Source: Gammaproteobacteria bacterium RIFCSPHIGHO2_12_FULL_63_22 (lineage in GTDB: Bacteria > Pseudomonadota > Gammaproteobacteria > Xanthomonadales > Xanthomonadaceae). Taken from it: 64,000 nucleotides of DNA. The DNA lies in contig MGYJ01000026.1 of the NCBI GenBank assembly GCA_001801685.1, positions 1 through 64,000 of the forward strand, read 5' to 3'. Below the pieces are notes generated by a model that saw only the letters and a list, made by a program, of their open reading frames with translations, was not told the origin of the DNA and ran no database searches. The position numbers were made by a program, and so were the translations under genes. This document shows, piece by piece, positions 22,560 through 31,613 of the stretch (the stretch's first letter is position 1; every line of letters starts with the position of its first letter).

Positions 22560-23429
22560 TCATGTCGAAGCCGCGTCAGCTGCATCGGCGGCCTCGAGCG
22601 TGTTCTGCATCAGGGTCGCGACAGTCATCGGCCCGACGCCGCCGGGCACCGGCGTGATCCAGCTGGCGCGTTGCGCCGCGGCCTCAAAGCCGACGTCACC
22701 CACCAGCCTGCCGTCATCCATCCGGTTGATTCCCACGTCGATCACCACCGCGCCAGGTTTGACCCATTCGCCGGGGATCAGTTCCGGCCGACCGACTGCG
22801 ACCACCAGGATGTCCGCCTGGCGAACCTGGGCTTCCAGGACGTCGCGCGGGGTGAATTTGTGGCAGGAAATCGTCGTGCATCCGGCGATCAACAGCTCGA
22901 GCGCCATCGGCCGGCCGACATGGTTGCTGACCCCTACGATCACCGCCGTCGCGCCGCGCACCGGTCGATCGGTGTAGGCAAGCAAGGTCGTTATGCCGCG
23001 CGGTGTGCAAGGCCGCAGGCCGAACTGGCGTAGCGCAAGGTGGCCGACGTTTTCCGGGTGGAATCCGTCCACGTCCTTCATTGGGTCGATGCGATGGATC
23101 AAGTCGCTGGCGTCACGCAGGCCGGGCAAGGGCAATTGGACGAGGATGCCGTGGATGCCCGGGTCGGCGTTCAGGCGATCCACCAGCGTCGCGAGCTCCG
23201 CCTCAGTGGTGCTGGCGGGAAGATCAAAATCGTGGGTCTCGATGCCGACCTTGCGACAGGCGCGGCGCTTGTTGCGCACGTAGACGGCGGATGCCGGATC
23301 CTCACCCACCAGCACGACGGCCAGCCCCGGGCGTCGCCTGCCCGCAGCCACCCGCGCCTGGACCCTTTTGGCCAGGTCATCGAGCAATGCATCGGCAACT
23401 CGCTTGCCGTCGAGGATACGGGCGGTCAT
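22560..23429 (-). CDS. folD: Methylene-THF dehydrogenase / methenyl-THF cyclohydrolase
   Basis: This 289-residue bifunctional folate enzyme interconverts 5,10-methylene-THF and 10-formyl-THF using NADP+. It has [15 protein letters not shown] with the catalytic lysine, [10 protein letters not shown], and the Rossmann segment [28 protein letters not shown] is a slight variant of the common GRSxxVGxP. The C terminus has [15 protein letters not shown]. The start at [11 protein letters not shown] matches the family; in-frame codons further upstream lie under the divergent DUF1244 gene. Confidence 0.96.
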   Translation of the reverse strand: MTARILDGKRVADALLDDLAKRVQARVAAGRRRPGLAVVLVGEDPASAVYVRNKRRACRKVGIETHDFDLPASTTEAELATLVDRLNADPGIHGILVQLPLPGLRDASDLIHRIDPMKDVDGFHPENVGHLALRQFGLRPCTPRGITTLLAYTDRPVRGATAVIVGVSNHVGRPMALELLIAGCTTISCHKFTPRDVLEAQVRQADILVVAVGRPELIPGEWVKPGAVVIDVGINRMDDGRLVGDVGFEAAAQRASWITPVPGGVGPMTVATLMQNTLEAADAADAAST

Positions 23430-23532
23430 TGGATTCCTTCGGCTGGGGCTGCGTGCATCGCGTGCTGGCCGTGACGCACAATACAGGCCACCGGCGTTCC
23501 CCACGACGACAACCCAGGCGCGATTATCCCCG

Positions 23533-23847
23533 ATGCAGTCCCCACCCCGCCATACGAACGATGAAATCGAACTGCAGGCTGCAGCCTTCCGTCGCCTGCT
23601 GGAGCATCTGAACGCCCGCAAGGACGTGCAGAACATCGACCTGATGACCCTGGCCGGCTTCTGCAGGAACTGCCTTGCGGATTGGTATCGGGAAGCGGCG
23701 GAAGCGTCGGGCCGCGCGATGGACAAGGACGAGGCGAGGCTGGCCATCTACGGCATGCCGTTCGCCGAATGGAAATCGAAGTACCAGCCCGAGGCAACGC
23801 CTGCGCAGCTGGCTGCCTTCGAGGCCGCCCGCAAGGCGCACGGCTGA
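23533..23847 (+). CDS. DUF1244 domain-containing protein
   Basis: This 104-residue protein matches the DUF1244 family: [35 protein letters not shown] and the terminal [13 protein letters not shown]. The family is small, helical and of unknown function; the two cysteines of CRNC might bind metal. The ATG 23533 was chosen because the conserved domain begins soon after; an ORF extension upstream runs back across folD. It ends convergently with the phasin-like gene, separated by an inverted repeat. Confidence 0.87.
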   Translation: MQSPPRHTNDEIELQAAAFRRLLEHLNARKDVQNIDLMTLAGFCRNCLADWYREAAEASGRAMDKDEARLAIYGMPFAEWKSKYQPEATPAQLAAFEAARKAHG

Positions 23848-23856
23848 CGGACCACA

Positions 23857-23880
23857 AGTCCGGCCGCATCGGGCCGGACT
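23857..23880. terminator. Inverted repeat between convergent genes, possible bidirectional terminator
   Basis: A perfect 9-base stem (AGTCCGGCC / GGCCGGACT) encloses a 6-base loop between the stops at 23847 and 23898. There is no clear T-run on either side, so termination strength is uncertain. Confidence 0.5.
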
Positions 23881-23897
23881 CGCGAATCAAGCCTGGA

Positions 23898-24293
23898 TCA
23901 GGCTGCCCGGCGGCTGCGCTTGGCGATAGCGCGGGAACGCGTGGCCTTGCGGCGCTGCGGACCGATCTTTACGCCGAGGCGGGCGAACACGGGAGCCAGG
24001 GTGGTCTGGGCCTGCTTGCGGAATCCTTCGACCCGCTTGCTGAACTGCTTGCGCAGCGAAACAGCGCGCTTCTGGATGTCGGCGACCTGCTGGCCGAGGG
24101 TGCTGGCGGCAGCCTGCACGACTTCCTGGGTGCGGTCGGTCAATTCGACCACGCCGTCGAATCCGCTTACATAGGCGTTGGCAATCTGCTTGCGGCCGAG
24201 CGAAAACGCGCCGATGCCGGCAAGCAACAGGTCCTGCGGCTGGTAGGTACGACGACCAGCGGTGGTCGCGCGCTTCTGGGTCTTACGGGCCAT
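23898..24293 (-). CDS. Phasin-like polyhydroxyalkanoate granule-associated protein
   Basis: This 131-residue protein begins with a basic stretch, then LLAGIGAFSLGRKQIANAYV and a long amphipathic helix, and ends in a lysine/arginine-rich tail (KIGPQRRKATRSRAIAKRS). That is the PhaF/PhaI-like phasin layout, in which the helix coats PHA granules and a basic tail may bind nucleic acid. No PHA synthase is in the window. The start is supported by GAGGTG upstream. A divergent TPR-like gene begins 154 bases away across a region with repeats. Confidence 0.75.
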   Translation of the reverse strand: MARKTQKRATTAGRRTYQPQDLLLAGIGAFSLGRKQIANAYVSGFDGVVELTDRTQEVVQAAASTLGQQVADIQKRAVSLRKQFSKRVEGFRKQAQTTLAPVFARLGVKIGPQRRKATRSRAIAKRSRRAA

Positions 24294-24375
24294 GGAACAC
24301 CTCGATTTGATGGATGGGGCCAGGTCGTGGCCGGGATAGGCAAGTGGAAGTGTTCGCCTTGGCCTTGGAGTTTTC

Positions 24376-24406
24376 ACACTAGTGTTTGAAACGCTTGCAT
24401 GAAACG
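24376..24406. repeat. Palindrome and direct repeat in a divergent promoter region
   Basis: ACACTAGTGT (24376-24385) is a perfect 10-base palindrome. It is followed by TGAAACG at 24387-24393 and again at 24400-24406, a 13-base period. Their position between the phasin-like and TPR-like genes suits operator sites, but no regulator is assigned. Confidence 0.45.
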
Positions 24407-24447
24407 TTCCGCCGGGACATCCTCGGCAAAAATCCAGGGGAATTGGA

Positions 24448-25305
24448 ATGGCTACCCGAAAGAGTGGATGGGCAAAGTTTCCGCATGACGCCAAGGCGTT
24501 TGACGTGTCGGGTGACAAGCTCAAGAAGGCCTGGCCGACGCTGCATGCCGGGGATGGCGAGCCTTTTCCGGACGAAAAGCGCGCCGCGGCTTTGTTAAAG
24601 TCAGCTGGCAAGAAAGCTCCCAAAGACATTGATTCCACTAGTCTTTCCTCGCAGCTACAAGCGGGCTGGCGGGCATTCCATCATGGTGAGTTCCAACAAG
24701 CCTTTGAAATCGGGGAGGCGCTGGGACCCGTGGGCGCCTCCGTCGCCATCAAGGCCATCGGCATCCACGCCACTTATCTGGTTGACGATGAAGACGAACA
24801 ATTGGCGCGCTTCAACCGGGCGGTCGATCTGGCCGAGACGGCGATCGCCGCGCTACCGGGCGATGCCAACTCCCACTATCGCCACGCGTTCGCGCTGGGC
24901 CGCTACAGCCAGCGGATCAGCGTCGCCAAAGCCCTGAAAATGGGACTGGCCGGAAAAGTTCGCTCGAGCTTGGACAAGACGCTTGCCCTCGACCCAAAGC
25001 ATGCCGAAGCGCATACGGCGATGGCCATCTACCACGCCGAGATCATCGGAAAGATCGGCGCATTGATCGGCGGGATGACCTACGGTGCAAAGGCCAGCGA
25101 GGCTGAAAAACACATTGCGCAGGCACTGAAGCTGACGCCGGACTCGCCGATCGCGCACGTCGAGCACGCCAACCTGCTGCTGTTGCTCCATGGCGACAAG
25201 AAGGAAACGGCCGCCGCGAATGCCTACGAGAAAGCGGCCAAGCTGAAACCACGCGACGCCATGGAAAAACTCGATGGCGAGTTTGCCCGATCGCAGATCG
25301 AGTAG
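24448..25305 (+). CDS. Helical-repeat (TPR-like) protein of unknown function
   Basis: This 285-residue cytosolic protein has no signal peptide. The N-terminal 60 residues are basic, with VSGDKLKKAWPTLHAGDGEPFP. TPR-like helical pairs follow, for example LDPKHAEAHTAMAIYHAEI and LTPDSPIAHVEHANLLLLL, with the typical A/P spacing near the C terminus. I recognise no named family beyond TPR. It is divergent from the phasin-like gene, so a link with carbon storage is possible but unproven. Confidence 0.65.
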   Translation: MATRKSGWAKFPHDAKAFDVSGDKLKKAWPTLHAGDGEPFPDEKRAAALLKSAGKKAPKDIDSTSLSSQLQAGWRAFHHGEFQQAFEIGEALGPVGASVAIKAIGIHATYLVDDEDEQLARFNRAVDLAETAIAALPGDANSHYRHAFALGRYSQRISVAKALKMGLAGKVRSSLDKTLALDPKHAEAHTAMAIYHAEIIGKIGALIGGMTYGAKASEAEKHIAQALKLTPDSPIAHVEHANLLLLLHGDKKETAAANAYEKAAKLKPRDAMEKLDGEFARSQIE

Positions 25306-25321
25306 GCGTGGAGACAGGAAT

Positions 25322-25396
25322 TGGTGGGCGGTACAGGGCTTGAACCTGTGACCCCTGCCGTGTGAAAGCAGTGCTCTACCGCTGAGCTAACCGCCC
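25322..25396 (-). tRNA. tRNA-Val (CAC)
   Basis: This 75-base minus-strand cloverleaf has acceptor GGGCGGU/ACCGCCC, anticodon stem CUGCU/GGCAG with loop UUCACAC giving CAC, T arm GGUUCAAGCC and encoded CCA. It is a single gene with its own promoter at 25410-25438. Confidence 0.96.
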
Positions 25397-25409
25397 GGAG
25401 AGAGCGCGA

Positions 25410-25438
25410 ATTCTACGGTTCGGCGCCGGGACGGTCAA
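25410..25438 (-). promoter_or_regulatory. Sigma-70 promoter of tRNA-Val
   Basis: On the minus strand TTGACC (25433-25438) and TAGAAT (25410-25415) are exactly 17 bases apart, and the -10 is followed by TCGCG. The mature tRNA starts 13 bases after the -10. The -35 overlaps the last codons of the upstream GGDEF/EAL gene. Confidence 0.8.
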
Positions 25439-28400
25439 CCGAGGGCGTCAGGTGGCGTGGGTTGCGGCGGCATCAGCCACTTTTCCTGGAAGGCCTTCGG
25501 CGATTCAGGCCGGCCGAAGTAGTAGCCCTGGGCGAAGTCGCAACCCAGTGCCAGCAAGGCCGCCGCCTGCCCTGCTTCCTCGACGCCTTCTGCAGTGGTC
25601 TGCAACCCGAGGCTGCGCGCCATAGCGATGATGGTGGTCACGATGGTGTGGTCGTCGGCGTCGGTCAGCATGTTGCGAACGAACGAAATGTCGATCTTGA
25701 TCTGGTCGGCGGCGAAGCGCTTGAGATAGGCGAGCGATGAATAACCCGTTCCGAAATCATCGATCGACAGGCCGAAGCCGGCTGCGCTCAGCAATTCCAT
25801 CACTTCCACGGCGCGCTCGGGGTCGACCATCATGCTCGACTCGGTCAATTCGAGTTCGAAGCGATCAGGCGTCAGGCCCGCCTCGTGCACGATCTCGAGC
25901 AGGCGTCCGACGATATCCGGGTCTTCCATCTGCAGGGCCGAGACATTGATCGCGAGGCGCCCATCAAGTCGCAACCCCGACTCGGCCCAGGCATTCACCT
26001 GGCGACAGGCCTCGCGCAATACCCAATCACCCAACGGTCCCATCATCCCGCGTTCTTCGGCAATGGGAATGAAATCAGCCGGGCTGATCCAGCCAAGCAC
26101 GGAATCCTGCCAGCGCAGCAAGGCCTCCGCGCCCATCACTTTTTCCGAAGCCAGGTCGATCTGGGGCTGGTAGTACAACTGCAATTCGCCTGCGTCCATC
26201 GCGTGGCCCAGTCGCTTGGCGATGTTGAGCCGCTTCTCCAGCTCAACGCCCATCTCGGTCTGGTACAGGCGGTAGCCGCCGCCGCTGGCCTTGGCCTGGT
26301 ACATGGCGATGTCGGTGCGCTTGATCAGGTCTTCCGAGGTGTTGCCGTCGGCAGGATAGAAGGCGATGCCGATGCTGGCGCCAACGCTGTAGGGCTGGCC
26401 CATCAGGTCGAGCGGCTCGGACAAGACGCGCTGCAGGCGGCTGGCGATTCGGACCGCCGTCTGGTGGTCGGCATTTTCCGCGATCAACACGAACTCGTCG
26501 CCGCCCAGCCGCGCCAGCGTTTCTTCCTTGCGCGACACCGCCTGGAAGCGACGGGAGACTTCGACCAGGGCCATGTCGCCGACCGCGTGGCCCAGGCTGT
26601 CGTTGATTTCCTTGAAGCGGTCGAGATCGAGGAACAGGATAGCGCCCTGCCCGCCATGGCGTTTGGAAGAAGCCAGGGTCTGTTCGAGCCGGTCCAGGAA
26701 CAGGGCGCGGTTCGGCAGCCCGGTCAGGGAGTCGTAGAACGCAAGCTGTTCGATCCGGGCGGCCTGGATCTTCTGGTCGCTGACGTCCGCCAGGATGCTG
26801 ATGTAATGGCTCGGCGCCCCCGCGGCATCACAGACCGTTGCGACCGACATGGCGACCGGGTAGATCTCGCCTGTATTCTTCCGGCCCCAGGCTTCACCCG
26901 ACCATCGTCCGGTTGCAGCAAGGCTGTCGCGCCGGGCCGATCGGCTCACGGCATCGTCCCGGCCCGGGTCGAGGATGTCAGGCGACTGGCCGATCATCTC
27001 GGCGGCAGAGAAGCCTGTGAGCACTTCGAATGACCGGTTCACCATCAGTATCCGGTCTTCGGTATCGGTCACCATGATGCCTTCGAGGCTTTGCTCGAAG
27101 ACGACCTTTGCCAGTCGCCGGTCTTCGTGGTGCTGCGCACGTTCCAGCGCGATGGCGGCCAAGCCGGCGGAACGCCGGACCAACTCGACATCCTGGGGAC
27201 TCGGCACACCGGGTTCGGCGCGATAGATGGCAAAGGTTCCCAGTACGCGACCATCAGCCGAGAGCACCGGGTGGGACCAACAGGCGCGCACTCCTGCGCG
27301 CGACGCCAAGTCGCGCCAAGGCTCCCAGTTCGGATCCGTCATCAGGTCCTCGGACACCACCAGCTTTCCCAGGCTTGCGGCCGCCCCGCAGGTGCCGACG
27401 TCGGGTCCGATCGGCGTTCCATCCAGCGCCTGCACGTAGAACGAAGGCAGGCTTGGCGCCGACCCATGGGTCAGTCGCTTGCCGTCCGGCGACAAAAGCA
27501 GGATCGAGCACAACAGTCCCTCGGACTGGCGCTCGGCGAATTTCGCGAGTGATTCCAGCACCAGCGTCGTCGCAGTCTCCTCGGTGATCATGCTGAGCAT
27601 GTCGGCGTAATGGTGTTGCCATTGCTCGGCCCGTCGACGCTCGGTGATGTCTTCGATTTGCGAGATGAAGTGCTTGGGGTTGCCGAACTTGTCGTGCACC
27701 AGGGACACGGAGAGATTGATCAGGACGACGCTGCCATCGCGATGGAAATAGCGCTTTTCCATGGAGTAGCTCGGAATTTCTCCGGCCAGCAACTGATGCA
27801 GTTGTGCGAGATCCGCCTGGAGGTCGTCGGGATGGGTGATGTCCTGGAAGGTCCGGCGCAGCAATTGGTCTTCGCTGTAGCCGACGATCCTGCACAACGA
27901 GGAATTCACACGCAGGAAGCGACCGTCACGTCCTACCAGGGCCATGCCGATAGCGGAATGTTCGAAGGCGCTCTTGAACTGTTCCTTGCTCTCCTGCAAG
28001 GACGCCTCGGCCATCTTTCGTTCGTTGATGTCCTGCAGGGAGTTGAGGCTGTATACGCGATCGTCCAACTTCACAAGGCTGCCGCTGTAAAGCACGGTGA
28101 AGACCTCGCCGTCGCGGCGGCGCATCCGCGCTTCGAAATTGCGCACTGCTCCCTCGCGCAGCAGCAGTTCCAGGTAGCGCTGTCTCTCGGCGAGGTCGAC
28201 CCACACATTCAACTGCGTCGAACTCTTGCCCATCACCTCTTCACGGCTGAAGCCAAAGGCTTCGAGGCCTGCCGCATTCATTTCCTGGAACAGGCCTTCG
28301 GGGTAGCTGAGCAGGCAAATGATGATCGGGCTCTGGTCGAACACACTGCGGAACCGCGCTTCGCTTTGCAGCAAGGAATGCTGTGCCTGCTTGCGTTCGA

Positions 28401-29280
28401 CGGCAGCGGCCACCTGGTCGGAGACGAACTGCAGCAGTTCCTTGTGCTTTTCGGTGTATCGCACGGAACCCGAGTAAGTCTGGACGGTCAGCACGCCGAT
28501 GGTGCCGCGAGCCGTTTTCAGCGGAATGCCCAGCCAGTCGATGCCATCGGTGCCGATGAGCGCCACTTCTTCCGCCGTGTGGGTCCCGCTGCCGTGGTCC
28601 TCGCGCGACAACAACAGTGGTTCGCCGCTACGCAGTACGACGTCGGTCAGCCCCTTCCGTAGCGCCAGGGGCTTGGGCTCCGGCACCGGGTCAACCTCGT
28701 CCACCCAATAGGGAAAGCTGACCAGGTCGGAAACGGGATCGTGCAAGGCGACGTAGAAATTTCTCGCGGGCAACAACTCACTGATGATCGAGTGGATCTG
28801 CCCGAACAGACCCTGCAGGTCCGGCGCGGAATGCGCCGCCTCCGAAATCTTGCGGAGTGCTTCCTGCATCGCCTGGGCGCGCTGACGCTCGGAACCGTCC
28901 CTCAGGATTCCGCCGACCATGCGTTCGCCAGCGATATCGAGGTCGAACAGGTTGATCTCGAGCGGGAACTCGTGCCCATCCCGATGCAGGCCGACGGTAT
29001 CCACCGGCGCCCAGTCCATGCCGCGCTTGCCGGTGCGTGCGTATCGCTCCGCGCCACGGGTATGGGCGCGCCGAAACCTTTCGGGCTGCAGCTTGCCCAG
29101 TGGGCTACCGAGCAAGGACGCCGTGTCGTGGCCGAAGATTCGGGCCACGGCTGGATTGGCGTAGCGCACAAGCCCTTCGCCGTCGATCACCAGCAACGCA
29201 TCCGGGAGCGCATCCCAGATCTGTTGCTGGGGCGAAAGCCCGGCTTGCGTTCGCACCAGGATGGGGTCCTTGATGACCAA
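25435..29280 (-). CDS. Multi-sensor PAS/GAF GGDEF-EAL c-di-GMP protein
   Basis: This 1281-residue protein has no obvious membrane segment. The domains in order are approximately PAS (12-120), GAF (135-300), PAS (310-430), PAS (435-555), GAF (570-720), PAS (725-850), GGDEF (865-1025) and EAL (1030-1275). The cyclase motif GGDEF is intact near 927. The inhibitory I-site position reads RKEE, with Glu instead of Asp. The phosphodiesterase half keeps EALLRW, INVSALQ, ELTES, DDFGTGYSS and QGYYFGRP, so hydrolysis of c-di-GMP is likely. It is probably a cytosolic sensor switching c-di-GMP synthesis and breakdown. It stands alone; no sensor ligand can be named. Confidence 0.92.
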   Translation of the reverse strand: MVIKDPILVRTQAGLSPQQQIWDALPDALLVIDGEGLVRYANPAVARIFGHDTASLLGSPLGKLQPERFRRAHTRGAERYARTGKRGMDWAPVDTVGLHRDGHEFPLEINLFDLDIAGERMVGGILRDGSERQRAQAMQEALRKISEAAHSAPDLQGLFGQIHSIISELLPARNFYVALHDPVSDLVSFPYWVDEVDPVPEPKPLALRKGLTDVVLRSGEPLLLSREDHGSGTHTAEEVALIGTDGIDWLGIPLKTARGTIGVLTVQTYSGSVRYTEKHKELLQFVSDQVAAAVERKQAQHSLLQSEARFRSVFDQSPIIICLLSYPEGLFQEMNAAGLEAFGFSREEVMGKSSTQLNVWVDLAERQRYLELLLREGAVRNFEARMRRRDGEVFTVLYSGSLVKLDDRVYSLNSLQDINERKMAEASLQESKEQFKSAFEHSAIGMALVGRDGRFLRVNSSLCRIVGYSEDQLLRRTFQDITHPDDLQADLAQLHQLLAGEIPSYSMEKRYFHRDGSVVLINLSVSLVHDKFGNPKHFISQIEDITERRRAEQWQHHYADMLSMITEETATTLVLESLAKFAERQSEGLLCSILLLSPDGKRLTHGSAPSLPSFYVQALDGTPIGPDVGTCGAAASLGKLVVSEDLMTDPNWEPWRDLASRAGVRACWSHPVLSADGRVLGTFAIYRAEPGVPSPQDVELVRRSAGLAAIALERAQHHEDRRLAKVVFEQSLEGIMVTDTEDRILMVNRSFEVLTGFSAAEMIGQSPDILDPGRDDAVSRSARRDSLAATGRWSGEAWGRKNTGEIYPVAMSVATVCDAAGAPSHYISILADVSDQKIQAARIEQLAFYDSLTGLPNRALFLDRLEQTLASSKRHGGQGAILFLDLDRFKEINDSLGHAVGDMALVEVSRRFQAVSRKEETLARLGGDEFVLIAENADHQTAVRIASRLQRVLSEPLDLMGQPYSVGASIGIAFYPADGNTSEDLIKRTDIAMYQAKASGGGYRLYQTEMGVELEKRLNIAKRLGHAMDAGELQLYYQPQIDLASEKVMGAEALLRWQDSVLGWISPADFIPIAEERGMMGPLGDWVLREACRQVNAWAESGLRLDGRLAINVSALQMEDPDIVGRLLEIVHEAGLTPDRFELELTESSMMVDPERAVEVMELLSAAGFGLSIDDFGTGYSSLAYLKRFAADQIKIDISFVRNMLTDADDHTIVTTIIAMARSLGLQTTAEGVEEAGQAAALLALGCDFAQGYYFGRPESPKAFQEKWLMPPQPTPPDALG

Positions 29281-29383
29281 GGGCTCGTAGCTCGCTATCG
29301 GGTTTCAGTCCCGTCCAGCCTACTCCCAAAGCCTGCGCGGAAGTCGAGCCCGGATTGGCGGCGCGTCACAAAACACACGGCCG

Positions 29384-31015
29384 CTAGCGGAGCTTTGTGC
29401 TGCGCATCGCCATTGCCCGAGCAGGTGCGGCGAACGAGTCGCTGCGGGCCTCGGGCCAGAAGGCCTCGAAGACCGGGTGGTCAGGCAGCTTGCCATCGAG
29501 CAGTGTGCCGGGCTCGATGAATGGCATCAGCATCGACAACGAGGCGACCTTGGTGGAGGAAATACGGCGGATGATGTGCTCGGGACCCAGTTGCCCGGGG
29601 TGATCGAGACCGGCCGCCGCGATCAATTCGCGCAGGGCCATCAAGGTGTTTTCGTGGAAACGCAGCACGCGCGTCGCCTTGTCTTCCGGTACCAGCGCCC
29701 GTTGGCGAGCCTGGTTCTGGGTGGCGATACCGGTGGGGCATCGATCGGTGTGGCAACTCATCGACTGGATGCATCCCAACGCGAACATGTAGCCGCGGGC
29801 GGCATTGCACCAGTCGGCCCCCATGGCCATGGTTCGCGCGATATCGAAGGCGGTGATGATCTTGCCTGCGGCGCCGATGCGAATATGCGGTCGAAGCGAC
29901 AGCCCCACGAGGGTGTTGTGGACCAGCAGCAGTGCTTCCCTCAGGGGAACGCCGACATGATCGGTGAATTCCAGCGGTGCCGCGCCGGTGCCGCCCTCGC
30001 CTCCGTCCACCACGATGAAGTCGGGAAGAATCTTCGATTCCTGCATCGCCTTGGCGATAGCGAACCATTCCCAGGGATGGCCGATGGCCAGCTTGAACCC
30101 GGTCGGCTTGCCCCCGGAAAGTTTGCGCAGCCGATCCACGAACTGCAGCAATTCGATAGGCGTGGAGAACGCCGAGTGGCGGGCCGGCGACACGCAGTCC
30201 ACGCCGACGGGCACGCCCCGCGCCGCCGCGATTTCCGGTGACACCTTGACGCCGGGAAGCACCCCACCGTGCCCGGGCTTCGCGCCCTGGGACAACTTGA
30301 CCTCGATCATCCTGACCTGCGGCGAGCTGGCATTCGCCACGAAGGACGCTTCGTCGAAGCGACCCTCGGAATCACGACAACCGAAATAACCCGAGCCTAT
30401 CTCCCAGACCAGGTCACCGCCGTTTTCGCGATGGTATTGCGATATCGAACCCTCACCCGTGTCCTGGTAGAAGTTGCCTTGCCGCGCGCCTTCGTTCAGC
30501 GCCCTTATCGCGTTCGCCGACAAGGCGCCGAAACTCATCGCGGAAATATTGAACACGCTGGCGGAGTAAGGCTGGGCGGTGCCGGTGCCGATTTCCACCC
30601 TGAAATCATGCGATGGCACCGTGGTCGGCATGATTGAATGGTTGATCCACTCGTACTTGTCGGCATAGACATCGAGTTGCGTGCCGAATGGCCGTTTGTC
30701 GAGGGCGTTCTTCGCCCGCTGGTACACCACGGATCGCTGTTGGCGCGAGAATGGCCGCTCATCGTAGTCAGCTTCTATGAAGTACTGGCGTATTTCCGGA
30801 CCGAGGCTTTCAAGGAAATAGCGAAGGTGTGCAATTACCGGGTAGTTGCGCCGCAAGGTTTGTGGCTTCTGCAGCAGGTCGACGACGCCGACGATGGTCA
30901 ACAAGCCGAATATCGCAGCGGGCCAGGCCCATCCGGCGTGGGCCGGGATCGCGATCAGCGAAACCACCATCACCAGCACACAAACCGCGAAAGTCAGGTA
31001 GCGCGAAGGCATCAT
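29384..31015 (-). CDS. FMN-binding glutamate-synthase-like protein, membrane anchored
   Basis: This 543-residue protein opens with two hydrophobic segments (about residues 5-23 and 28-46), followed by the glutamate synthase central and FMN barrel region. It shows VVDGGEGGTGAAPLEF and a cysteine set CHTDRCPTGIATQ, like the Fe-S ligands of GltB. It lacks the amidotransferase domain, so it is a stand-alone FMN-binding glutamate synthase family member whose physiological reaction is not established. It lies 4 bases after the exported hypothetical gene at 31020, so the two are likely co-transcribed. Confidence 0.88.
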   Translation of the reverse strand: MMPSRYLTFAVCVLVMVVSLIAIPAHAGWAWPAAIFGLLTIVGVVDLLQKPQTLRRNYPVIAHLRYFLESLGPEIRQYFIEADYDERPFSRQQRSVVYQRAKNALDKRPFGTQLDVYADKYEWINHSIMPTTVPSHDFRVEIGTGTAQPYSASVFNISAMSFGALSANAIRALNEGARQGNFYQDTGEGSISQYHRENGGDLVWEIGSGYFGCRDSEGRFDEASFVANASSPQVRMIEVKLSQGAKPGHGGVLPGVKVSPEIAAARGVPVGVDCVSPARHSAFSTPIELLQFVDRLRKLSGGKPTGFKLAIGHPWEWFAIAKAMQESKILPDFIVVDGGEGGTGAAPLEFTDHVGVPLREALLLVHNTLVGLSLRPHIRIGAAGKIITAFDIARTMAMGADWCNAARGYMFALGCIQSMSCHTDRCPTGIATQNQARQRALVPEDKATRVLRFHENTLMALRELIAAAGLDHPGQLGPEHIIRRISSTKVASLSMLMPFIEPGTLLDGKLPDHPVFEAFWPEARSDSFAAPARAMAMRSTKLR

Positions 31016-31019
31016 CGAA

Positions 31020-31520
31020 TCAGTCCAGCAGCCGGTCGGGGAAATCGCTATCGCCGTCCACGATCCACTGTACTTCCTTCAGCGTCAGCTTGTTTTCGCG
31101 GGCAAAACGCTGGGGGTCGGCCATCAGCTGGCGCATCAGCAAGGCCCGACGGACTTCGCGGGCCTCTTCCTTCGCACTGGATTTCGCCGAACTGTTGTAT
31201 TCGAAGGCATGCGTCTTTCCGTCGATGCCCACGAAGGTTTTCGGCGGCTCCGACTTTGCGCTGCGTTCAACTTCGGCGCGATGCAATTGGGCGACTTCTG
31301 CGGGCGTGAGGGACTCGATGGGAGGCGCGGTGTAGCCCGGTACCTGCCCCACCGGCCGGGCGACCGGCGCAGGCGCAACGGTCGGCGTTGCGACAGGAAC
31401 CGAAGCATCCGGGCCGGCTTCCCCGTCCGGCGCCAAGGGTCGGTCCTGAAGGAACCACCAGGCCGCGAGCAGCAGCGCCAAGGCCGGCAACACCAGTGAC
31501 GAGAGTTTCATTTTCATCAT
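31020..31520 (-). CDS. Hypothetical membrane-anchored or exported protein
   Basis: This protein of about 166 residues has an N-terminal hydrophobic segment (LVLPALALLLAAWWF). A proline/alanine-rich linker follows, then a charged helical C-terminal part with LTPAEVAQLHRAE and LTLKEVQWIVDGD. I do not recognise the family. It is probably anchored in the inner membrane with the rest in the periplasm. Two adjacent ATG codons (31520 and 31517) could start it. It is followed after 4 bases by the glutamate-synthase-like gene. Confidence 0.65.
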   Translation of the reverse strand: MMKMKLSSLVLPALALLLAAWWFLQDRPLAPDGEAGPDASVPVATPTVAPAPVARPVGQVPGYTAPPIESLTPAEVAQLHRAEVERSAKSEPPKTFVGIDGKTHAFEYNSSAKSSAKEEAREVRRALLMRQLMADPQRFARENKLTLKEVQWIVDGDSDFPDRLLD

Positions 31521-31550
31521 GCCGCAAGATCCCGAGGGCCGGAAAACCAA

Positions 31551-31580
31551 GAAGCCGCGCAGGAATACCTGCGCGGCTTC
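31551..31580 (-). terminator. Rho-independent terminator of the secreted-protein gene
   Basis: Thirteen-base perfect arms (GAAGCCGCGCAGG / CCTGCGCGGCTTC) enclose a 4-base loop. On the minus strand the stem is followed by TTGGTTTT. It lies 33 bases after the stop at 31614. Confidence 0.8.
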
Positions 31581-31613
31581 TCTGGAGCCTGAGCTTATCG
31601 TATTAGCGGTCGA

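Noticed and set aside
25885-28662. Two open frames antisense to the GGDEF-EAL gene
   Set aside because: The minus-strand protein has intact catalytic motifs throughout. The opposing frames have no motif and no ribosome-binding site.
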